In this document: in pieces, positions 19,673 to 31,900 of the stretch
How positions within the stretch are numbered: position 1 is the first letter of the stretch
How the letters are laid out: each line of letters opens with the position of its first letter
Assembly (NCBI GenBank): GCA_033297205.1
Contig: MU859336.1
Coordinates: forward strand, 1 to 34,293
DNA length: 34,293 nt
Origin: Pseudoneurospora amorphoporcata
Lineage: Eukaryota > Ascomycota > Sordariomycetes > Sordariales > Sordariaceae
Direction: 5' to 3'
Made by a program: the position numbers and the translations under genes
Notes under the pieces: model-generated
What the model was told of the DNA's origin: nothing
What the model saw: only the letters and a program-made list of their open reading frames with translations
Database searches by the model: none

Positions 19673-21677
19673 CTAACCACTAACCAACTCACTCTTGGGA
19701 TAACTGGTCGTAGCCTCCAACGACTCCACCGCCGTCTCCGCGCCATTCTCTCCCGCAACAGGAACCGGCGCGGCCTCTTCAGCCGCCTTGTCCTTGTTCA
19801 CCTCCTCTTTAGTTTCTTCCTCCTTCTTCATCTTACCCCCACCAAAGACCGAAGCCACAGCCGCAACAGCAGCACCAGCAGCAGCAACCCCCGCCCCGTT
19901 CTTGATCTTCTCAGCAGTAGCCGCCTGCGCCTTCAACTCCTTCTTACTCAACTGCAACGCCCCCTTGGCCAGCGCCTCCTTGGGCAGCGGCCTAATGATA
20001 GGCTGAACCACCCACCAAGGCCTCTTATTCTCTCTCCTGGCTTTCGCCGAAGATTCCGGGTCATTTTGGGACTCTTCCGTTTCCTTCATCAGTTTCTCAA
20101 GCTCCTCGACGTCGAATGATGCCCCACCGGTGCGTTCGTATTCGAGAAGTCCCTGGGCAACCTTGCGCTCGACTTGGGAGAGGATGGCTTCGTACTTGAG
20201 TATATCGGCGCCGTTACGGGCGCGGGCGAGCATGTCGCGGACGTCGGTGTGGGTTGTTACGAAGTGTCGGAGGAGGTGGAAGCAGTGGGGTTGCATTGAG
20301 ACGAGGTTGGGGGACGTTTGGAGGGTTTTCGGGTGGAGGTAGGGTTTTGTGGTGTCTGTGGGTGAGGAAGTGGAGGGGGTGGAAGCGATGCCGTTGGCGG
20401 ACTTGTGCTTTTTCCTTGGTGGTTCGTCGCTGTTGTTCTGGCATTGGGTGGTTGTTGTCTCGGTAGAGGTGATGGTGGGTTTCTCGAGCCAAGTAACATC
20501 ATCACCTGGCATGAACAACGTTCTCCTCACCGGCGGCTCCTGCTCCAGCACGTATTTGTAGAGGATATCCATATATCTCCTCAGCACGGCATCGACGCGC
20601 CAGCCGCCCCGACTACCGTCCTTGCTGCGCCAGTACTCTCTCCCTTCCTCGCCCACGGGCGGCGGCCTGGCGAATAGGCCCGGGTCGCTGAGGTTGCCTT
20701 CGGCACTCATGACGCCGTCAGCGCCCGTGGTTTCCAAACACTTCTCCAGGTCGGAATATTGGAGTATGTTGCCGTTCGCAAAAATAACCGTCTCCTTGGG
20801 CAGGTTCTCGCGCAGGTAGCGGATGTACTCCCAGTCAGCCAGCCCCGTCTGGTGGCCCTTCTGCTCGCGCCGCCGGCCGTGGACCGTGAGAATGCTGGCG
20901 CCGGCGCGCAGCACGTTCTGGGCATATTTGAGGGTGGCCTCCTTGGTCTCAAGGATGCGAATCTTGGCCGTAACGGGGATATCGAGTTCGTTGTGCAGGG
21001 TGTTGATCAGCTCGAAGATGAGCTCCTGGTTCTCTTGCAGGAAGGAACCGTATTGGCCGCGCTTGGCGATGCCCTGCGGGCAGCCGAGGTTGAGGTCGAC
21101 GGCATCGCAGTAGGGGGCTACGAGCTTGGCGGCGGAGAGCAGGTAGGACGGGTCATTGGCGCAGAACTGGACGAAAAGGGAACGGTCGATCGAGGGGTTG
21201 CCGTCGAGGAAGGGGACGTAATCGGGCGAGCCCGGGCGGGGGCTATTTTCGGTGAGAGGGCCGCGTATCGGTTGGTAATGGGAGTCGCGGTATTTTGGCG
21301 CTTCCGTGAACAGTCGGGCGTGGAACATGGGCGTGTAGCAAAGGAGCTTATGCTGCTCTTCGGCCGGTAGGAAGGATCGAGTCAGCATGCGCCAGGCCTG
21401 TCATGGAAAGCAACTTGTGGTTAGTCGGACGGTTTTGTGTAAATTGTTGTTTGTCACTGGACATTGTCCACAAGGGCGCAAAACTCACAAACTCAGACTG
21501 GTCCACCATAGGAGCAACAATGTACTTCGGGCTACCGATGCTCTCGTAGAAAGCCCTGCCATGAAGCTTCGTCTTCTTGGGCGCTTGGGGTGTCGTGGTC
21601 GCATTGGCCTCTGTTGCGCTCAGGCTGGCAGCCGCAGAGGCGGCCGAAGGAACTGTTGTCGCAGAAGGGGAAGCCAT
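19673..21677 (-). CDS. dus1: tRNA-dihydrouridine synthase Dus1
   Basis: Two minus-strand exons, 21677-21489 and 21397-19673, encode 637 residues; the 91-nt intron has donor GTGAGT and joins APMVDQSEF to AWRMLTRSF. Dus hallmarks appear in order: the FMN-site APMVDQSE near residue 56, FVQFCANDP, DLNLGCPQGIAKRGQYG containing the catalytic cysteine (LGCPQ), VTAKIRI, LTVHGRRREQKG, VIFANGNI, and GVMSAEGNLSDPGLF. Dus1 reduces uridines 16/17 of the D-loop with FMN and NADPH. The C-terminal half carries a Dus1-specific helical region and a low-complexity Ala/Lys/Glu tail, longer than in yeast (423 residues). The frame stays open upstream of the ATG to a GTG at 21749 and would add an Arg-rich presequence. 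A CCAAT box on the coding strand lies about 220 bp upstream. Confidence 0.95.
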
Positions 21678-21749
21678 CGTGGTAAAGGACCTGAACGATT
21701 GACGATGGTGGAGGAGTAGCCTCCTAGCGAGTGCCGAAAGTGAAGCCAC
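21678..21749 (-). other. Possible non-AUG N-terminal extension of Dus1
   Basis: In frame with the Dus1 ATG, the upstream sequence encodes 24 residues from a GTG in very strong context (CCCACCGTGG). The peptide contains ARRLLLHHRQSFRSFTT: basic, Ser-rich, without acidic residues, which is typical of mitochondrial presequences. No in-frame ATG lies between the upstream stop and the annotated ATG. GTG is a weak near-cognate start in eukaryotes. This is an inference from composition and context only. Confidence 0.35.
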
Positions 21750-23831
21750 GGTGGGGGCAAGTTGTGTACTTCCTTGAGCAACACGCCTCTGACCGTTTCA
21801 AAAGTTTACTCTTGTCTACAGGGCAACTGCATTAAAATTTAGGCCTTCTCCGCAAGGCTGACGGCTTATCAGGTTTGGGGGAGTAGCCACCGACGATGAT
21901 TGGTTGCCCCGCAATTTTCCCCACGAACCAGGAGAATGCAACGCCGACAAGGGTCATCCTTCCACAAAGCGTGGGGTCACTGGGGGCTTTGAGCACTTGT
22001 ATGTCGACCAATCACAGGGAGAGGCTGGGCAGCCAAGAACTTCCCCAACTCTCGCCTTGGCCTTGGCCGTTCTCCAACCAAAACGTCGCGAGTTCAATCC
22101 CATTTTTACGTTTTGTTCTCACACCTTCTCTATATTGTTGTCTTGTACAGTCCGGATATTCACTCAATATTCCGATGATACCATGGGATTGATCTCATAG
22201 GTCTTTCTGCTACGCCTGCTCAGCAAAAGTTTTTGCACCAGTCCTGAGACTGTTCCATTTAGCTTCCAAAGAAATGATCGTATCTCTGCGGTCCTCTTCG
22301 CTTGACAACGATGCCATGTGTGACTATGACACAGATAAAAAGCTGATTTTAAACGAGTATCAAAGACGGCCTTTTAACAATGACCTGGCCGTGATTGGTC
22401 CCCAGGCCCTTAGGCACCAGCTGTTCTAGATAGCCCTGAAAGCCTTCAGCCCTTTCACTGCCTGTTTCCCGCACGCTATTAGCGGTCATATGTGAAACTG
22501 ATCTCTTTGAGAAAGTTTTTGATCTGACAAGTCTCAATAAGCTTTCTCTTGGCATGCTAGCATAACGCTGGGTCTCGCTAAAGAGAGTGCAGTAGTGTCA
22601 GGTACGTTCAGGAACAGTCGTCGAAGCGAAGATCATTTTGGGAATGGAGCATCTAGGGAGACATACCTGTCGGTACAGGCGCTTTACTTACTAATATCAA
22701 ATTTGATAAACTTGGATACCACATTGCTGAACAGTTAAGTTCCTCAAATTAAAATCCTTCTCGGTTAATATCTGTGGAGGCTGTGAAACTATTTCTCTGT
22801 GTGACTGCTGTTCGTCTCGGATCAAACTAGGACTGACACCGACGAGAAGCGATTGAGACCATAGCAAAGCAAGAATGCAGATACGTTTGTCAACCACTTA
22901 GACAAGACCGATTCAAATATTAAACTGTAAAAGATTCCACTGGTTTCCTTGATAACTAAGATAAAAATGCTTAAGACATAAGAGAGAAAAATCAGAGAGG
23001 CCAACTATGATTGGCAAAACAATATCAACCTGGGAGTCGAACAAGCAAAGAAGATGCCAAAATCTCAATATCAAATTGCTGTAACGCTTCCTGTCGGATT
23101 CAACATGCTGTGCTGGCTTGGAATGATCCAGTTGTAGGTTTGCTATGACGTACGAATTTTGACTCGCTTCTCTTCCCGAAATAATCAAGGAAACTGGAAA
23201 CAAAATGCCACACCCACTCACTAGAAGAAATTTTGTTCGAAGTTGTTGGTGCCTTATTTGTTGCTTTTCCATATCACCCCACTGTGGGCCAAATTGAACC
23301 CAGACTCAAACACCAATTGCCTCAAGATAGCTCGAAGATGACCAAGAAGAGACGCTTGCTCCTCTGAACATTTTTCTTCGTTTGCCTGACCTCCAACATA
23401 TCGAACAGCGAATCGCGCTCCACGTCTTTTTGTTGCACTTCGGGCAATAAACCGCCTCAAGCTTTCTGTCCAACCGACGCCCCGTGGAATCTCCAGTGTC
23501 GTCGTTGTCGCCATCGATCCAGCGCGAGTAGTCCAAGCAAGGAATGGTCGGTGCCGTTTCCTACGCCCATACACACACCAGAAAGTCGCTCGCGACAGCG
23601 ACAAAGACCCAGTCGTCCGCATTCACCACCATGCAGCCAGCTACCGCCCCATTTTCAAAAGGAAAGATTAGGATACTCTTGAGCGAGTCTAGAGGCAACA
23701 AAGCCCTGCCGAAAGCGACAAAATCCGAATAACGCCATAAACACCAAACAATGCTCTTTGCTGAGAGAAAAAGGAAACGCCTCGGAAACGAGAATTATGA
23801 GTGAGATGCAACCGCCGTAACGTTGGACTCG
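21750..23831. other. 2.1-kb intergenic region between Dus1 and the Bni4-like gene
   Basis: The Dus1-proximal part is its promoter: an inverted CCAAT motif (ATTGG at 21899-21903) and a forward CCAATCA (22008-22014). From about 22200 to 23250 the sequence is AT-richer and all frames are short and domainless. At 23306-23536 (minus) an open frame encodes two CxxC pairs 12 residues apart (YCPKC...CSIC) but lacks an ATG and convincing splice partners. I cannot call a gene. Confidence 0.5.
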
Positions 23832-26458
23832 TTAGAAGAAGTGCGTGTAGATTTTGGAGTTCTCGTGAACTTCCATTTCCTAGTAAGAAAGCAAAGGTAA
23901 GCATACGGCGAAGACGAAATCAACGGTCAGCAAGACCTACCATTTTGAAGCTGTTGAGTTCTTCCTTGATTTGCTGGGCCAGCACAGGTGTCAAGCGATT
24001 GCAAGTGGCGATTTCACCGCGGCGATCATACTCCTGGCTAGGCCAAGTCTCGTAGAAAGCAATCCGTGGGCTGAATGTTGCAGATCGCTTCATGGATCCC
24101 TGGGGCGTTCCAGGCGCGCTCTTGGTATCCTGACGAAGGCGGAGGGCTGTCACAAAATAATCCTCGTTGCCAATCGGAACCTGGCCAGCTCGGTCTTCGT
24201 TATTGGGTGTGCTGGGAGCGGTGGAGTTAGGAGAGTCAGTGATGGCACTTGGGGCATCAAGTCCTCGATTCTCCGCAGGTCGGGGCGATGGGCTCGGCGA
24301 GTTGCTGTTGGTGTCTGTATCGATAGTTAAGTCAGCAGCAGCTAACGGGCGTAGTCCATGGAGGAGCCTTACGTTTCAGAATCCCCTTGCGGACTGCAGC
24401 AAGCACTTCGGCCCTTTCCCTTTCACCGCCGATAATGCTCTTCCTTGCAGCCGAGCCATCACTACCCGGGCTTCCCGCACGGTCCGTCACAAGACCTGGC
24501 GTTTTGCTAGCATCGAGAGAATTCCTTTCAAGACGGGGGAATCCGGTACCGCCTCCACTCTGGGAACGAACATCGGCGTTGACGTTGACTCTTTCCCTTT
24601 CAGCCTCAACGGTTATCATGGACACTGCAGCCTGCGAAGCGTCTGGCGCCTTTGCGTCGGCAGCAGGGACGCCAATAACAGACTTGGGTCTGAACAGTCC
24701 AGCAAGTGACCTGGTGCTCTTCTTCATGCCACGTCCCATCTTTCGAATCATAACCGAAGCGGAGGAGGCGGTCGAGGAGATGGAGAGGTTGTCGGTCGAG
24801 CCCCCAAATATCCTGGGTCCATAGATGTTACTTCCAATACCAGCTGCCTCTTGCTGTGCTGCGATACGGGCCTGCTCAGCATCCAAAATCTCATCGGGGT
24901 TCCGATCCTTGTGCAATTTAGATGGGCCATTCTCGGCGTCCTGATGATAGACCGCTTTCCTGAACTCTGTCGCACTGCCGAATGAAAATGCCCGACGAAG
25001 TCGTGACGTCTTGCTCTTGGGCTTGTTGTCGTTCTGACTGAGAGCAGCCAGTTGCTTCGCAGCCGGGCTATCAACCGACGGCGGGGGTGCAGTCTTTACC
25101 GGCGATGCCGAGCAACCAGCGGCGGCACCAGCGGTCGCGTTGGATACGGCCTTGGTGTCCATAGCCACAGGTTTGGAGAGAGGAGAGGGGTTAGTAAGAC
25201 GCTTCGTGTTGGTAGCATCGGAAGAAGATCCTCTTGGGGGATTGTTGACAAGTCGAGCGTGATCTTGGCCGTTGCTGTGATGCTGTTCTGGGATAGAAGA
25301 GTGGGCGGGGTTTCCGGTGGGGTTGGCCATATTGGCGCTACGGTTGGCAGACTGGGAAGGAGAAACCCCGAGTTAGCGAATCCTACAGGACGGCTGCACG
25401 TATGATTGGACAATGTTTAGATGGGGGGCGTGGCAATGGCTAAGTATCCAGAAGGAACTTACAGATGCTGGGCGGGTTCCACTGCTAGCAGTGCTGCGGC
25501 TTGACGAACGGCTATCAGTACTGCTGGTACGTGTATGAGCAGCAACTCGACCAACACTCAAGTTGTTGACCGTTCGTCCAGAAGATTTGACTTCCTTTTC
25601 GCCAGTCTTTCGCGGCTTCGAGGACATGTCGGCGGGCTGAGCAGCGTAGAGGGGAGTTAAGGGCATCCCAAGACCGGCGGAGTCCAATGCAGGCATGCTG
25701 CGTCTCCTGGCTCTCTTTATGTCCTCCCGAACTTGACCATGAGGCAGAAGCATGTCATCGACCGCTGAGCCCCCCAATGAACCTACGAAGCTATTTGGCC
25801 GGTGTGACACCGATCCGTTTGGACCGCGCAGCATACCGCTCTTTTGCTCCGACGTGTTTGATATGGTTGATGCCGATTCGTTCGCCCGTTGCGCTGGCCG
25901 GCGATACCTCTCTGGCGACACCTTCGCAGGGCCCGCTGAAGCGATCAAAGGTACTGAGAAGGTTTCGCCTAGATGTGCCGAATGAGGCCGAGGTAAAGAA
26001 GCGACTCTCCTACTGCCCACTGAAATAGCCGAATCATCTCTCGAACCGCCGGCTGATGTGGCACTGATAGTTGCAGCGCTGGGAATATTTGTCATGGAGT
26101 TGCTGGATTGGTATCGGGGACGCGCCCCAGCCTGATCAAAGTGCTGTACTTGGGGAACGGATGGTGTTGAAGAGGTGCGGTGTTGCCTGAATTGGTGGTG
26201 ATGTTGTCCGTGGTTGGAAGTTGGCGCGTTGGTAAAAGCGTATTGTTGCACAGAGCCAGAGGCTGGACGGTACACCACTGGTGCGCCGACGACACCAGAC
26301 ATCCCGTGTATACTGTTTCTCTGGGACATGTTGTGACCATATTGTGAATTTGACTGCGACTGGGCAGGCTGGATGATGCCGGTGGAGGAGGCCGGTCTTG
26401 TGTGAAGCATAGTAGCAGTACCGGATTGCCGGGTATAGCCTTGCACCAAAGCAGCCAT
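23832..26458 (-). CDS. bni4: Bni4-like protein phosphatase 1 scaffold, four exons
   Basis: Minus-strand exons 26458-25463, 25351-24373, 24314-23941 and 23879-23832 encode 798 residues. Introns are 111, 58 and 61 nt with donors GTAAGT, GTAAGG and GTAGGT; all joins are in phase. Most of the chain is Ser/Pro/Arg-rich and disordered. Conserved-looking islands are LRRAFSFGSATEFRKAV (about 450-466) and IYGPRIFGGSTDNLSIS with the following basic stretch (about 508-555). The C-terminal block contains RIAF (742-745), an RVxF-type PP1 docking motif, then YETWPSQEYDRRGE, TPVLAQQIKEELNSFKM and the final EMEVHENSKIYTHFF in its own 16-codon exon. This C-terminal layout is that of yeast Bni4/Afr1-type proteins; Bni4 brings Glc7 phosphatase and chitin synthase III to the bud neck. 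A role at septa or hyphal tips is inferred. Start MAALVQ chosen as first ATG after an upstream acceptor. Confidence 0.8.
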
Positions 26459-26466
26459 TGTCAAAC

Positions 26467-26842
26467 CTGAGCGATCTGTCGTCCCGCCGCCGCGAGGTCA
26501 ATGAGGACGTTTGACTGGTACTTGTAACTGAACGAAGGAGATGGTGTGATTTCAACGAAAGTAACAGTGGAGCCTTTCGCTAACGAGGAAATCTGGTTAC
26601 GGCTTGCATTAGCATCTCTCGCGAAACGAAGTTACCTAGGTTTGAGAAGAGGAAAATAGGAAAAGCGAAATAGCACAGGGGCTGAAGTGCTGTCGAGAGG
26701 CTGTCTGACAGATTCGCGGATTGGTATGTTGTGTTGGGAGATGCGGCGCCAGGGCTCTTGTTTTGATTGACGGGGCTGCTTGACATTGGAGGCAGTGCTT
26801 AAGGGGAGAATGGTGCTGTTCTGTTTGGGTACTGGCACTCAC
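26467..26842 (-). other. Possible 5'-leader intron of the Bni4-like gene
   Basis: On the minus strand AAAAAG is followed by GTGAGT (donor at 26842). An acceptor GCTCAG ends at 26467, nine bases before the ATG, with a TTGAC-type branch candidate upstream. The 376 nt between carry only short open frames. A second acceptor (GACAG near 26476) is also possible. Confidence 0.4.
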
Positions 26843-28900
26843 CTTTTTCCGCCGCTGATGGAGGCGAGAGGATGTGGCTGCGACCTCGAACGGAGGAGAG
26901 GCCTTGTCGAGGAGATATGTATTTGAAGAAGGTTGGAAGAACGATTGTTACTATAAAGCGAAGGACGCCTGCGACCAAGGGGGGAGATGATGGGTTGTTG
27001 GTGTTGCAGGGAAGAAGTCCACTATCACCGTGAACGTCTTGCCCTTCTGTACAAAGTCGAGTCTGTCACGACCCGCCCACAGCGATAAGTGCGATGGAAG
27101 ATGGATCGCAGGCGATGTCACGATTGACACCGGAAGATGGTCGATTATTGGAGCGGAAGCATGGGGGATGACCAGATGTCCGGGCTACTAGAATGGTCGA
27201 CGCGGATAGTGGAGGAGAGAAGCGATTCGGTGGAGCTCTCGAAGAGTCTCTCTGGCAGTCGGGCCTTGGATTTCCGCGGTTGTTGCGGAGTGTCGTCGGC
27301 CTGGTCTTTTTCCCCTTCCTTTATTGCTTTCGTGAAGCTCGAGAGCAGGAATACGTGCAAATGAACAACAAAAAGAGTTGTTGCGAAGAAGTAACACAAG
27401 ACAACAAAGTCGCCAAGAGAGGAGATTGGGCGGAAGAGTCGGAAAATGGCAAGAGGTCCACGACCAAGAGGATTGAAGTGGAGGGCGGAAATTCGAGAGA
27501 GAAGGGGCGGTTCCCAAACGAAGGGCGAGGCACTTGAGATGGAAGTTGAGGTTGTCTGAGCTGAGGCTGTTTCGTTACGCGGTATGGAGGAAGTGGTGAC
27601 TGGTGCTTTTGCTTGTGCCTGTGTCAAGGGTGTTGCTGTTGATAGGTAAGGTAGGCACTCCAGATATGTAAAGCCATGCAGGGAAGCACGGGAACCTCTT
27701 GTGCAGGACAGAAAGGGTCCAACGAAGAGAGTTGATGCAAACCACAACTCTGTGTCAGGTCAGGGCAGGGCAACCTCAACCACGGCGCGAGAAAAATAAA
27801 AGAAATAAATAAATCCGGGAAGCAAACGTGTGTCGAATCAACAAGCCCAACCCCAAACAAAAGCGCAGGGGAGGTCGAGGGAGGCGGCGCAAGAACGAGG
27901 GACTAATGACGATTGGGAACTCTGATGGGATGGGCCGTGGCGAGACGAAAGGGAAGTTTTGACAGATGACAACTTCACCACTGCAAAATGTCTGTGGAGG
28001 TGGAGGAGCAGCCGTATGAGCGCGAGTGCGTGAGAGGGCACAGCGGAGCGGGACGGGCACGACGGAGGGTTAGGTGGGAGGACGGGACTGCCCAGGGTGC
28101 CTGGGCATGGACGGGCGCGCAGGCAGGTGTCAACGGAACAGAACCTCAATGGCCGCAGGTAGACAGGAGAGTGGATGCACATGTGGATGCCCTGGGACTG
28201 ATGGGCCGTTTTCTGCTCTCAACTTTCTCGGGAAACGGGCACCCAGAGGTGGAGCCGATGCCCCCTGTCATCAGCACTAGGATATGGAAAATAGTGGAGC
28301 TGCTCAGTGCTGCAACGCTCGATACATAGTACAGTAACAATACCGTTCATACCTGCCCGAGTAACAGCAATTCAATGTTACGCCTCGAACTCTAATTCCG
28401 CCATCCATCAGTCCATGGGTTTCCGTGTTAGTGCTAGTTGAAGCCGGCCTGATGGCCCTTCGCTCCAGTGTTCACATTCCTGTCTAACAGAGTGTACTTT
28501 CTACACAAGTAGGTGTCTGGGCACCGACTCTGTGGATGACGGGAAGCAGGATATGGAAGGTGCCCAAGGATATCGGCAAGAGGTACGATCGATGTAAACT
28601 GAATGGGTAAGGTAGGTTCTTTCTTTCTCAGAGCTTGTTTACTGTAATTGTTCAAAGGCTGGGCGCAATTCGATCTGGGTCAAGACACGCAGGCATGGCA
28701 GGGGTTGCGCTTTTACTTGGCAATCGTTTATAGCGTCTAGAAAACCGGGACCAAGACCACCACTGCGCTTCCATCTTCAATTTCAAGCAATTTCAGCAAC
28801 TGGACATGGCCCACTAGAATGAGAACACGCTTATCTCAAAAGACATTGGTGAGTATTACCTACATGGTGTGGAAGGCATATTCAGCTTTATATATATTTT
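26843..28900. other. Upstream region/leader of the Bni4-like gene; no supported gene
   Basis: Several minus-strand frames (for example 27145-27747, about 200 codons) are open but have no domain and are Ser/Thr/Leu-rich, as expected from CT-rich leader DNA. The strand asymmetry (purine-rich on +, CT-rich on -) down to about 28000 suits a long transcribed leader or promoter of the minus-strand gene. I see no RNA gene. Confidence 0.45.
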
Positions 28901-31900
28901 CCGTAATCTCTTCTATCAGGTCATTGCGCTGTCGATTTTTATTCCGGCTGTGGCAGATGTGCTCCTGATCCGTCTCTTTACAGTGAAAACATCGTTACAG
29001 CTGGTGCCTTGCCTTTGCCTCTACATTTGCTCCCGTGGTCAGGCACTCCAGAATCATATATCCGATCGATGAATAGGTATGTCAGCCGTTGAACAGCAAA
29101 ACCGTGATGCCATGTATACACAGCCATATCAGGAAATTTCCATGGAAAAACTGGGAGGGGAAGGATGCGCACATGTTGTTACATGGTGAGCGCTGCTACA
29201 GCCTGCTGCAAGTTTGTGGTGCAAATATTGGATATTACCTGCATATGGGCACGGCGCGCTCGTCGTCAGTCGAGACGACCAGGGCAAAACAATACAACAA
29301 GGTGTTTGAAAGCGGCGGATAAAAACCGAAAGAAACGGATTGCTTGGAGAAAGACAATGGCGAAACCAGAAGGGAAGACGGACAAGCCATCAAGACCTTG
29401 GAAATCAAGGTAACTGGACTTATTTGTTTTCCCTTTATTGCCTTTTCCCCGTGTTCTCGCTTGCTCAGAATAGGGAAAAGCCGCAGCAGTATGTCTTCGC
29501 TACCACCATCTCATCTTAACATGGGCCTTAATTGGCACTTAACAGCCGCTTGATAACGCCGCGCAACGCGCCATTGAAGACTCGTCATCATCATCATGAA
29601 AAGGACATGAAGGGTTTACCCCGAACTGGACCCAAACCCCAGAAAAGCCCTTTCGCTCTCGGCCTCGGGTGTCTCCAACAGTCCATATTCTGATGGGGCA
29701 ATTCGAGCCGGAATGATATGATTGGCCATGCTCATCAGCGCCATGGCAATGGCATTGGTCCAAGTCGCGCTAACCAGGTCCATTGGCTGCAGCCAATGTG
29801 TCGCTGAGCTGCGCAGCCTGCGGTGGTGTCCGCAATGTGGTGTGCCGTGGTGGATAGGCACTGAACATCGTCCTTCTGTTGTCCATTCATAGATGTATTT
29901 GTTATCAAGATCTGGCTGTGATCAACTTGGACTTTGCTATATCCGTAATGTCAGCAGATGGCAATGGTTATTGTCGGCAATCACATATAGTTGACTGCCC
30001 GGAACGTGGCGGAGAACCCAAAAAAATGAGGAAAGAACGAAGAAACGCGTGGAATGAGCAAGGGGTTTGTCTCCAAACCTAGAGTCTCGGACTGATACCA
30101 AATTCAAATCTCTCACGAGGTTGCGCGTGGGAGTTCAGTAGGGATGGTGGTGACTCCCCCCGTGTTCATTGTTGTTTCCCCAGGCTTATCCAGGCACTTT
30201 TGCACAGTGGCTGCCTCGTCCATCGAGACCGGGCAAGCGCAACATGAAGATCGACTAAGTCGCATCGAGCATTCATCCTCCGGGTATCGTGGAATCGCGC
30301 GAGATGGAGTATGCAAGAATTGTTTCCCAACAAGCGTCAACGCTTGCGCGATTGAAGGCGACGACCAGTCGACCAGTCAACAATTCTGTGCCTTGTTGCT
30401 GCAAGATCAACCATGCCGTTTCTGGCGCTGTGGAAAGATGAAAGAGGCGCCAGAGGATATGGAGGATATCGTATCGGCTGCCAAGAACATGGTGGGTGGT
30501 GCTATGGTGGTGCCGTGGTGGTACACTGAGTGAGCGTGCATATGTCGGGTATTGTGACCCCTGCGGCCATACCATCTCTACCACCTCTACCACACCTCGA
30601 CCACCTCCATCTTCGTCTCCATCCGGGATACTCAATCGGTCGGCTAGATCTGGAGTTCGGCTCGTCGTGTCTTCTTTGTGCGACGAGGAGTATCGTGATC
30701 ATCAGGGACGTGGCCAGACGGGTCACCAGGCACTGCCGCGGCTCAATCAGGGTCAGGAACGAGGATAGGGGGCAACATTCCGATTTTTATACCAGCCCTT
30801 TTCCTCACCACACTGATGGATATTGTCGATGCGCAAATCCAAATGCTCTTGCTATTCTCCGCGTTGGCCATAGTTCTACATGCCTGCCAATGTACCTAGA
30901 ACCAGGAATTTAGATGATGCATTACGACCGCCGGACAGCGCAGGACCGCGCAGCGCCGTAGACCTAAGTGGGAATGGGCGGGAGCCCGGGTCAATGCCTT
31001 ACCGATACGGGCTGCAGTACATGATGTAAGTTACTGTACTGTAAGTACAGCCACGGCTTTAAGTTCCATCTGCATGTTTCCAAAGTCGAGCTCACCTCAA
31101 CGTCCTAACATTCAACCTTGGACAATGCAATTACATTCTCGTTCGCCGCATTTCGTAACAGCAGCGGCGGCTCACTCGACGGCTCTGCCCACTCCGCTTC
31201 CTTCGAGCACATAGTATGTGCAAATCTGTTACATAGTCCCTCTGCCAGCCACCGATCATCTCGACAAGTAATTATGATGTTAATCGCAACGTCGACCGGT
31301 GGCCAAATAAAACAGTCGTTAGCAGTGGAATTGACGATTGAAGGAAAATCTGTTCATATGTTTTGTTTCAATGCTTGACCGTCAAAGACCTAGAACTAGA
31401 CCTCTAGCATTGGAAGCTGCATGCCCCTTACGTATTGTCTCACTTGAGGGACGCCCAGGAACGGGCTCAGGAACGCGAGGTCATGATGCTGACTGATTCG
31501 ACTACGAGGGGCACAGGGCGGCCATTTAGGTATTATTAGCGAAACGATAGCTGGATATCGAGGCATCTCAGGGATGATTACCAGCAACACGTCAGTGATT
31601 TCTGATGTTCCGAGATCTTCAATCGTGTGGAATGATGGCCCGATATGGAGACTCTCTTAACTTTCATCAGCGCAGTTTCATGTTGGTCGCGATCTGAACA
31701 GCCGGACGGTGTGCTGGCAGGTGCTTCAAAGGCTAAAGCCAACAACACTTAGTAACATCTGAACCAGGGCAGGAGCAATTTAGAGTGTGGGCTAGTACAG
31801 TAGCAGTGGCAGGCTTCAAAATGAAGCTTCCGTTTTGACAACAGGAAGGAAGTGACAAGCTCGATAAAGTTGCTGCAAACGCGAGATCCACTTGTTAGTT

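Noticed and set aside
20759..21370. 203-codon plus-strand frame
   Set aside because: Antisense of Dus1 catalytic exon; no independent signals.
27145..27747. 200-codon minus-strand frame upstream of the Bni4-like gene
   Set aside because: CT-rich leader-type sequence without domain; no splice link to the Bni4 frame that adds plausible protein.
29616..29861. 81-codon minus-strand frame
   Set aside because: Begins with GTG, has no domain and spans the palindromes; only 57 codons remain from its first ATG.
30144..30533. 129-codon plus-strand frame
   Set aside because: No recognisable motif, no clear start context and no splice partners; kept as part of the gene-poor region.
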